Source of the DNA: DASTRU01 sp035761045
GTDB lineage: Bacteria; Pseudomonadota; Gammaproteobacteria; Burkholderiales; Burkholderiaceae_E
Direction: 5' to 3'
Assembly: GCA_035761045.1 (NCBI GenBank)
Contig: DASTRU010000138.1
Span: forward strand, 1-10,247
DNA length: 10,247 nucleotides
How positions within the stretch are numbered: the stretch's first letter is position 1; each line of letters opens with the position of its first letter. Under the pieces are notes generated by a model. The model ran no database searches. It had not been told where the DNA came from and worked only from the letters and a program-made list of their open reading frames with translations. The position numbers were made by a program, and so were the translations under genes. Shown piece by piece: positions 4,850 through 10,247 of the stretch.

Positions 4850-6190
4850 ATGCATTCCACGCCTCCTACCGCTCAAGACTGCGACGTGCTCATCATCGGT
4901 GGCGGCCCCGCCGGTTCAACCGCCGCGGCCTTGCTCGCCGAAAAAGGACGCCATGTCGTGTTGCTCGAAAAAGAGCATCACCCACGGTTTCACATCGGTG
5001 AATCGTTATTGCCAGCGAATTTGCCTTTGCTCGAACGCTTGGGCGTGCACGAACAAGTCGCCGCCATTGGCATGGAGAAGTGGGGCGTCGAATTCGTGTC
5101 GCCCTGGCACGAGCACCGCAGCTTCATCGAGTTTGGCGAGGCCTGGGACAAGTCCTTGCCTCTTGCCTACCAAGTTAGGCGCTCGGCGTTCGACGAGATT
5201 TTGTTTCGTAATGCCGCGACCAAGGGCGCGACAACCTTGGAAGGTTGCCGCGTGCGCGACGTGGCCTTCGACGCCGAGGGCGCAACCGTCAGCGCCGAAT
5301 GCGACGACGGCGCGGTCAAGCAATGGCGCGCGCGTTGGGTGCTGGACGCCTCCGGCCGCGACACCTTCCTCGCCAACAAATTCAAGGCCAAGCAAAAGAA
5401 CAAGAAGCACAACAGCTCGGCGCTGTTCGCGCATTACGCCAACGCGGAACGGCTCGATGGCAAACGCGAAGGCAATATTTCCATCTTCTGGTTCGAGCAC
5501 GGCTGGTTTTGGTTCATTCCCTTGGCCGATGGCATGACGAGCATCGGCGCCGTGTGCTGGCCGTATTACTTAAAGTCGCGCACCAAGCCCCTGCCCGAAT
5601 TTTTCGCGGACACGATCGCGATGTGTCCGCCGCTCGCCGAACGGTTGAAGAACGCGACGCTCGCCTCGGAAGTGCATGCCACCGGTAATTACTCGTACGG
5701 CTGCGACCGCATGCATGGCCTCGCGCACGATCAGCGTTACCTGTTGCTGGGCGACGCTTATGCGTTCATCGATCCGGTGTTTTCCTCGGGCGTGTTCCTC
5801 GCGATGAATAGCGCGTTCGCGGGCGCGGAAGCGGTCGATCGTTTATTGACCGAGCCGCAACGCGTGCGCGCCGAGATGCGCCAATTCGAGAAAGTCATGA
5901 AGCACGGGCCGCGCGAGTTTTCGTGGTTCATCTATCGCGTGACGAACCCGACGATGCGCGAGCTGTTCATGCATCCGCAAAACCCGTTGCGCGTGAAGGA
6001 AGCCTTGCTATCGGTCTTGGCGGGCGACATCTTTCGCGGCACGCCGATTTGGCCATCGCTTTACGTGCTCAAGGGCTTGTATTACGCGTTTTCGATTGCG
6101 AATTGGCGACGCACCTGGACGGCTTGGCGGCGGCGTCGCGCCAATATTCGCGAGCCATTGACGGCCCACGCCGCGAGCGCCACTGAATGA
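4850..6190 (+). CDS. Flavin-dependent halogenase-like FAD oxidoreductase of a pigment-type operon
   Basis: A 446-residue FAD enzyme of the tryptophan-halogenase/geranylgeranyl-reductase superfamily. It has the FAD-binding GGGPAG at 17-22, GES at 50-52, and a second FAD motif LLLGDAYAFIDPVFSSG at 298-314. Three marks favour the halogenase branch: WFWFIP at 219-224 fits the WxWxIP motif, Lys77 in EKWGVEF falls where the catalytic lysine of PrnA/PltA-type halogenases lies after the GE(S/A) motif, and DPxFSSGV is typical of halogenases. The C-terminus (390-430) is hydrophobic then very basic and may touch the membrane. I chose ATG 4850, which has GGGAG before it. The frame is open to an ATG at 4754, but that start precedes the TATAAT box. 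The stop overlaps the next ATG by 4 bases. A non-halogenating oxidase or reductase role remains possible. Confidence 0.8.
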   Translation: MHSTPPTAQDCDVLIIGGGPAGSTAAALLAEKGRHVVLLEKEHHPRFHIGESLLPANLPLLERLGVHEQVAAIGMEKWGVEFVSPWHEHRSFIEFGEAWDKSLPLAYQVRRSAFDEILFRNAATKGATTLEGCRVRDVAFDAEGATVSAECDDGAVKQWRARWVLDASGRDTFLANKFKAKQKNKKHNSSALFAHYANAERLDGKREGNISIFWFEHGWFWFIPLADGMTSIGAVCWPYYLKSRTKPLPEFFADTIAMCPPLAERLKNATLASEVHATGNYSYGCDRMHGLAHDQRYLLLGDAYAFIDPVFSSGVFLAMNSAFAGAEAVDRLLTEPQRVRAEMRQFEKVMKHGPREFSWFIYRVTNPTMRELFMHPQNPLRVKEALLSVLAGDIFRGTPIWPSLYVLKGLYYAFSIANWRRTWTAWRRRRANIREPLTAHAASATE

Positions 6191-7227
6191 GCGTGGTGGC
6201 GGATCGATTAAGCGCGCTCACCGTCGAGCGTCGCGCGTTGGCGAGCACGCTGGCGATGGTTCGAGAACGCGTGTTGGGCGTGGTTGGGTTTGGGGCGCCG
6301 CTCGTCGGTGTTGCCGACGACGTGCCGCATGTCGCGATCGCCACGCCCGCGCTCGTCGGTGATCCAGTCGAGGTGTGGTGCGCCGAAGGCATGGTGACGA
6401 CGGGTCGGTTAGGGCCGTTGCGCTATGCGCACGATGGCCATGTGCTCTTCGCCTGCGTGGAGATCGAGGACGGCGATATGCCTTCGGTCAACAACACGCA
6501 ACCCGATGCCATGCCATTGCAACGCGCGGCGCAACGCGCGTACGAGTGGATGTTCAAGGCGCTCGCGCACACCGGCTATACGCATCCGTTGCGGTGTTGG
6601 AATTATTTTTCGGCGATCAACCAAGAAACCTCCGGCCTCGAACGCTATCGGCAATTCAATATCGGACGGCAAGACGCGTTTCTCGCCTTTGGCCGCTCGG
6701 CGTTCGAAGGCGCGCCGGCCGCGTGCGCCTTGGGCGCGCATGGAGGTGGCTTGGTCGTGTACGTGATCGCGGCCAAGCAGGCGCCGTTGCCGATTGAAAA
6801 TCCGCGGCAGGTCAGTGCGTATCGGTATCCGAATGAATACGGGCCGCGCACGCCGAGTTTTTCGCGCGCGGCGCTCGCGCGCTTTGCCGCGCACGATGTG
6901 TTGTTGATCTCGGGTACGGCCAGCATCGTCGGCCATGCCACCGCTCATGCCGGCGACGTACGCGCGCAAACGCGCGAGACGTTGAACAATCTGCGCGCCG
7001 TCGTCGAGCAAGCCAACCACGTCGCCCGGTGCAAGGCGTTTTCGCTCGAATATGCCGACCTAAAGGTATATGTGCGCCATGCGCGCGACGTGGACGCGAT
7101 TCGCGACGAGCTTGCGCGCGCGCTTGACCCGATGCCGCGCATGACTTGGCTGCTCGCCGATGTGTGTCGGCACGACTTACTTGTTGAAATCGAAGCAATG
7201 GCCAGTGTGGCGAAAGGCGAGGAATGA
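6187..7227 (+). CDS. xanB2: Chorismatase, 3-/4-hydroxybenzoate synthase (XanB2/FkbO-Hyg5 family)
   Basis: This cytoplasmic enzyme hydrolyses chorismate to pyruvate and an aromatic or dihydroaromatic acid. XanB2 types give 3-hydroxybenzoate and 4-hydroxybenzoate, the former a starter for xanthomonadin, the latter usable for ubiquinone. The 346 residues show the family blocks in order: RCWNYFSAIN at 136-145, GLERYRQFNIGRQDAF at 150-165, ENPRQVSAYRYPNEYGPR at 204-221, LLISGTASIVGH at 239-250 with GDVRAQT at 256-262, and CRHDLLVEIEA at 327-337, whose terminal Glu region holds the family's catalytic acid. The length fits. It is translationally coupled on both sides (ATGA overlaps with the halogenase-like gene and the MipA-like gene). 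Which isomer it makes cannot be read reliably. XanB2-like activity is inferred from the family and from the pigment-like neighbours. Confidence 0.9.
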   Translation: MSVVADRLSALTVERRALASTLAMVRERVLGVVGFGAPLVGVADDVPHVAIATPALVGDPVEVWCAEGMVTTGRLGPLRYAHDGHVLFACVEIEDGDMPSVNNTQPDAMPLQRAAQRAYEWMFKALAHTGYTHPLRCWNYFSAINQETSGLERYRQFNIGRQDAFLAFGRSAFEGAPAACALGAHGGGLVVYVIAAKQAPLPIENPRQVSAYRYPNEYGPRTPSFSRAALARFAAHDVLLISGTASIVGHATAHAGDVRAQTRETLNNLRAVVEQANHVARCKAFSLEYADLKVYVRHARDVDAIRDELARALDPMPRMTWLLADVCRHDLLVEIEAMASVAKGEE

Positions 7228-8069
7228 TTCGAATCGGTCGATGGTGCGCGATGCTGTGCATGGCGGGCGGCATGACGACGATGGCGCACGCGCGCGATTT
7301 ACCGTTGTGGGAGGCCGGACTGGGCGTGGCCGCGATTCATTTGCCCGACTATCGCGGCTCGGATGAATCGCATGCCTACGTGTTGCCGCTGCCGTACTTC
7401 GTGTATCGCGGCGAGCGGCTCAAGGCCGACCGTAACGGACTGCGAGGCGTGTTGCTCGATACCGATCGCGTCAATCTTGACCTCAGCCTGTCCGCGTCGA
7501 TTCCGGTCGATAGCGAACGCAACCGCGCGCGCGCTGGCATGCCAGACCTAAAACCCACGATCGAAATCGGCCCGATCGCGAGCATTACCTTGCTGCGTTC
7601 GGCTAACGAGCGCGTGAAGCTCGATCTTCGCGTGCCGGTGCGCGCGGCGTTCACCGTTGAGCGTTCGCCGAGAGACGTAGGCGTGGTGATCTCGCCGCAT
7701 TTAAATGTCGATATACGCGATGTTGGCGCGCCGGTCGGTCAACGCGGTTGGAACCTCGGCTTATTGGCCGGCCCCATCTACGCCACCGAACGTCAACACG
7801 ATTATTTTTACGGCGTGCCCGCGGCGTTCGCCACCGCCACGCGTCCCGCGTATTCGGCGTCGGGCGGCTATTCGGGCGCGCAATTCATCGCGGCCTTAAC
7901 GCGCCGGTTTCCCAGGTTTTGGGTTGGCGGTTATGTGCGGCACGACCGACTAGACGGCGCGGCCTTTGAATCCAGCCCCTTGGTTCGCACGCGTGGCTAC
8001 ACCACTGCCGGAATCGGCATCGCGTGGATGTTGGGTGAGTCCGAGCGACGTGTCGCGGCGGATGACTAA
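7224..8069 (+). CDS. MipA/OmpV-family outer-membrane beta-barrel protein
   Basis: The product has 281 residues with an N-terminal signal peptide (about 1-23, cleavage likely after AHA). The mature start LPLWEAGLGVAAIHLPDYRG and the following LPLPYFVYRGERLKADRNGLRG are the signature of MipA/OmpV proteins. The rest alternates short amphipathic strands, as expected of a small outer-membrane barrel. E. coli MipA is linked to a murein synthesis complex (MltA/PBP1b), but many members have no known job. The ATG lies inside the stop of the chorismatase gene (ATGA) and has GGCGAGG just upstream. Its position inside a pigment-type operon suggests a role in placing or holding the pigment in the outer membrane. 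This is inference. Confidence 0.88.
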   Translation: MIRIGRWCAMLCMAGGMTTMAHARDLPLWEAGLGVAAIHLPDYRGSDESHAYVLPLPYFVYRGERLKADRNGLRGVLLDTDRVNLDLSLSASIPVDSERNRARAGMPDLKPTIEIGPIASITLLRSANERVKLDLRVPVRAAFTVERSPRDVGVVISPHLNVDIRDVGAPVGQRGWNLGLLAGPIYATERQHDYFYGVPAAFATATRPAYSASGGYSGAQFIAALTRRFPRFWVGGYVRHDRLDGAAFESSPLVRTRGYTTAGIGIAWMLGESERRVAADD

Positions 8070-8886
8070 GCACGCGTCCCGACGAGTAAGTTTCATGATT
8101 GTTCTGCATGGCATTTGGTACGTGGTCGAGTCGTTGTGGCTGTACGCCGGGCTCGCGCTGCTCGCGTTCATGAGCTTGGCGTACAACCTCGGCGCGGCGG
8201 TGGTCGCGTTGTTCGTGCGGCGGCGTGATCGCGCGCATGCGTTGGGGCGTCGCGGGATCATGCATGGCTATCGCCTGTACTGGCGCTTCATGACGTGGGC
8301 GCGCTTGGTGCGGCTTGACCTAAGCGCCTTGGATACGCTGCGCGACGCGGGGCCGTTGATCATCGCGCCGAATCATCCGGCCTTGCTCGATGCGGTGCTC
8401 GTGGTCTCGCGTCTGCCGGTGGTATGCCTAATGAAATCGAGCGTGGTCGATAACGTGTTTCTCGGCGCGGGAGCGCGGCTTGCCGGATACATCCGCAACG
8501 AACCCGTGCATGGAATGATCAAACGCGCGGTCAAGGAGCTTGGGCTTGGCAGCCAACTGTTGATCTTCCCCGAAGGTACGCGCACGACCGAGACGCCAGT
8601 CAATCCCTTTAAGCGTGGCATCGCCTTGATCGCGTGCAAGGCCCGCGCGCCAGTGCAAACCGTGTTCATCGAAGCGCGAAGCGGTTATCTCTCCAAGGGT
8701 TGGAAGATTTGGCGCAAGCCGCCGTTGCCATTGGTATATCGCATCCGCTTGGGCGAGCGCTTTATTCCCGGAGACGATCCCGACGCCTTTCTCGCTCGGC
8801 TCGAAGCGTATTTCCGCGATGAACTCATGAACGCGCGGCCCAACGCTTCGGCCGAGGGACGGCGCTTAAGCGTCGAATCCGCCTAA
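8062..8886 (+). CDS. PlsC-type 1-acyl-glycerol-phosphate/lysophospholipid acyltransferase
   Basis: This inner-membrane acyltransferase transfers an acyl group to a lipid-like or alcohol acceptor. Counted from the ATG at 8062 it has 274 residues. A hydrophobic segment (about 17-51) is followed by the catalytic HX4D motif in NHPALLD (His105, Asp110), the acceptor-site segment GYIRNEP at 142-148, FPEGTR at 169-174 and a block 3/4 around NPFKRGIALIA. All four LPLAT blocks are recognisable. The frame extends upstream into the MipA-like gene. ATG 8062 overlaps that gene's stop by 8 bases and fits the coupled layout, while ATG 8095 is an alternative. Neither has a clear ribosome site. In xanthomonadin/aryl-polyene loci such enzymes are thought to link the polyene acyl chain to a glycerolipid or sugar lipid. 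That is the likely role here, but a plain phospholipid role cannot be excluded. Confidence 0.88.
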   Translation: MTKHASRRVSFMIVLHGIWYVVESLWLYAGLALLAFMSLAYNLGAAVVALFVRRRDRAHALGRRGIMHGYRLYWRFMTWARLVRLDLSALDTLRDAGPLIIAPNHPALLDAVLVVSRLPVVCLMKSSVVDNVFLGAGARLAGYIRNEPVHGMIKRAVKELGLGSQLLIFPEGTRTTETPVNPFKRGIALIACKARAPVQTVFIEARSGYLSKGWKIWRKPPLPLVYRIRLGERFIPGDDPDAFLARLEAYFRDELMNARPNASAEGRRLSVESA

Positions 8887-8896
8887 TGCGTGTGGC

Positions 8897-9682
8897 ATGA
8901 CGCGCTCGTCCACGCACGTGGTGTTGATTCCCACCTATAACGCGGGCTCGCTCGTCATCGACACCGTGCGCGCGGCCCGCGCGCAATGGGATCCGGTATG
9001 GGTGGTGGTCGACGGCAGCACCGATGGCAGCACCGCCACCTTGCAAGCACTCGCGGCCAACGACGACGGCGTGCGAGTCTTCGTGCTTGAACGCAATCAA
9101 GGTAAGGGCGCGGCGATGTTGCATGGCATGCGCCACGCGCTTGCCGAAGGGTTCACCCATGCGCTGGCCATGGATTCCGACGGGCAACATCCCGCGCAGT
9201 TGATTCCGGGTTTCATGCGCTGCTCGCAAGACGCGCCAGGCGCGATGATCCTCGGTCGCCCGGTGTTCGATGCCAAGGCACCGCGCCTACGCGTGCGTGG
9301 CCGAAAAATTTCCAACGCGTGGACCAACCTCGAAACCTTGAACGCTGGTATTGGCGATTCCTTATACGGGTTTCGCGTGTATCCCTTGCGTGAGTTGGTG
9401 GCCATCATGGAACGGCAACCGTTCATGCGACGGTTTGATTTCGATGTCGAGGCCGTCGTGCGATTGGCCTGGCAAGGCGTGCGGCCGATCAATATCGACG
9501 CGCCGGTGCGTTACTTCACCGCCGACGAAGGCGGCGTATCGCACTTTAATTATTGGCGCGACAACGCGTTGCTAACGTGGATGCACACGCGATTGATGCT
9601 CGGCTTTCTTATGCGATTGCCGCTGCTTGTCGCGCGACGCTCGCGCGATTGGTGGCATCAACGCCGTTTAAAAAAATCGTAG
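8897..9682 (+). CDS. Glycosyltransferase family 2, dolichyl-phosphate-mannose-synthase-like
   Basis: A 261-residue GT-A fold glycosyltransferase using a nucleotide-sugar donor. Family marks are IPTYNAGSLV at 11-20, VVDGSTDGS at 37-45, NQGKGAAMLHGMRHA at 67-81, the metal-binding DSDGQHP at 93-99, DSLYGFRVYP at 154-163 and DFDVEAVVRLAW at 181-192. The C-terminus (about 225-261) has a weak hydrophobic segment and a very basic tail, suggesting peripheral membrane contact and a lipid-linked acceptor. It starts 10 bases after the acyltransferase and is the last gene of the operon. Its 3' end overlaps the convergent methyltransferase-like gene by 25 bases. With the acyltransferase it would form a head-group module. 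Donor and acceptor are not readable from the sequence. Confidence 0.9.
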   Translation: MTRSSTHVVLIPTYNAGSLVIDTVRAARAQWDPVWVVVDGSTDGSTATLQALAANDDGVRVFVLERNQGKGAAMLHGMRHALAEGFTHALAMDSDGQHPAQLIPGFMRCSQDAPGAMILGRPVFDAKAPRLRVRGRKISNAWTNLETLNAGIGDSLYGFRVYPLRELVAIMERQPFMRRFDFDVEAVVRLAWQGVRPINIDAPVRYFTADEGGVSHFNYWRDNALLTWMHTRLMLGFLMRLPLLVARRSRDWWHQRRLKKS

Positions 9683-10209
9683 GTGTGGCGATTCGTGCCG
9701 GGCACCACGATGCGATGTCTGTTGTGCAAGGGTGCGAAATCGATGGGCTCGAACCGCGCGACCGCCGTGAGTTGATGTGGATCACAAGGCCGATAGGCAG
9801 GCACGTCGTTCCAACCCAATACAAATTCACCGCCATGGCGTAACGCATCGTGGCACTGCGCGAAGGCGTACTCGCACGCGGAACGTGCGTTCAATCCCCA
9901 ACCAAATACGCCGTTGCAAACGATTAAATCGAGCGACCGCGGCGGGAAATGCTGGCTCATGTGTTCGAGCGAATCCACCACATGGCGTCGCGCGCCATAA
10001 CGCGCGCGGCGTGGATCGCGTTCCAACGTCCAATAATCCGCATGCGTGAACAAACGCTCGTAGCGCCGCGTATACCAGTCGCAACCGACGAACAACACGC
10101 GTCGTACGTCGTCGCGCCGCGCGTAATGCGCGAGGATCACGTCTTCAAGCAAGGCGCGGTCGGGCGTGGGCAGGCGATCGACTAAACCGATGGCGTGACG
10201 CACGCGCAT
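9658..10209 (-). CDS. SAM-dependent methyltransferase-like protein, possibly truncated by the right edge
   Basis: Visible is a 183-residue class I methyltransferase-like Rossmann domain: VRRVLFVGCDWYTRRYERLF (about 35-54) in the motif I position, YWTLERDPRRARYGA with an acidic residue at the end of the second strand, LDLIVCNGVFGWGLN at 93-107 as motif IV, and LRHGGEFVLGWND at 123-135 as motif V/VI. The usual glycine pattern of motif I is reduced to VGCD, so catalytic activity is less certain. The ATG at 10209 has no ribosome site. The frame stays open upstream to the window edge with coding-like residues (WRRACFSIS), so the true start may be outside. It converges on the operon and overlaps the glycosyltransferase gene by 25 bases. 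It could act on a small molecule or sugar of the same pathway. No substrate is evident. Confidence 0.7.
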   Translation of the reverse strand: MRVRHAIGLVDRLPTPDRALLEDVILAHYARRDDVRRVLFVGCDWYTRRYERLFTHADYWTLERDPRRARYGARRHVVDSLEHMSQHFPPRSLDLIVCNGVFGWGLNARSACEYAFAQCHDALRHGGEFVLGWNDVPAYRPCDPHQLTAVARFEPIDFAPLHNRHRIVVPGTNRHTYDFFKRR

Positions 10210-10247
10210 CGAGATTGAAAAACAAGCGCGTCGCCAAGCGGGTTGCG

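Noticed and set aside
1..10247. CRISPR arrays, tRNA or rRNA genes, insertion sequences
   Set aside because: No regularly spaced repeats, no cloverleaf or rRNA-like sequence, and no transposase or terminal inverted repeats were seen on either strand.

Overview
The window is GC-rich, GCG/CGC-rich Gram-negative DNA. A MipA/OmpV-type outer-membrane protein and a XanB2-type chorismatase suggest a gammaproteobacterium, possibly of the Xanthomonadales/Lysobacterales or a relative. The genus cannot be fixed from this sequence. The first ~800 bases are clearly more AT-rich than the rest.

Left end (1-816): this part holds no large gene. Two very short minus-strand reading frames, each with a near-consensus Shine-Dalgarno site and each starting Met-Gly, encode Gly/Pro-rich and Gln/Pro-rich peptides (82 to beyond the left edge, and 613 to 476). 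The second ends in a strong intrinsic terminator (398-432). Between them lies about 390 bases of mostly non-coding DNA with several hairpins and a palindrome.

Minus-strand block (817-3925): three membrane genes probably share one transcript from a good sigma70-like promoter (3955-3983). In order of transcription they are an M48 zinc metallopeptidase with a TPR-like tail, a SugE/Gdx guanidinium exporter of the SMR family, and an MscS-type mechanosensitive channel. A hairpin at 779-798 follows the last gene.

Plus-strand block (4076-9682): first comes a ceramidase-family (CREST) membrane hydrolase with all expected metal-site residues. After a 120-base gap with a TATAAT box and a 12-base palindrome over the ribosome binding site comes a very tight five-gene operon. 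It encodes a flavin-dependent halogenase-like oxidoreductase, a XanB2-type chorismatase (3-/4-hydroxybenzoate synthase), a MipA/OmpV-like outer-membrane protein, a PlsC-type acyltransferase and a DPM1-like family 2 glycosyltransferase. A methyltransferase-like gene on the minus strand (9658-10209, perhaps running off the right edge) converges on the operon and overlaps its 3' end by 25 bases.

Together the operon reads as one arm of a xanthomonadin/aryl-polyene type pigment locus. The chorismatase would supply the hydroxybenzoate starter, the halogenase-like enzyme would modify the aromatic head or polyene, and the acyltransferase and glycosyltransferase would build the lipid or sugar anchor that holds the pigment in the outer membrane. 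The polyketide-type core genes (ketosynthase, dehydratase, acyl carrier protein, ligase) are not in the window, so this assignment is inference from the families present.
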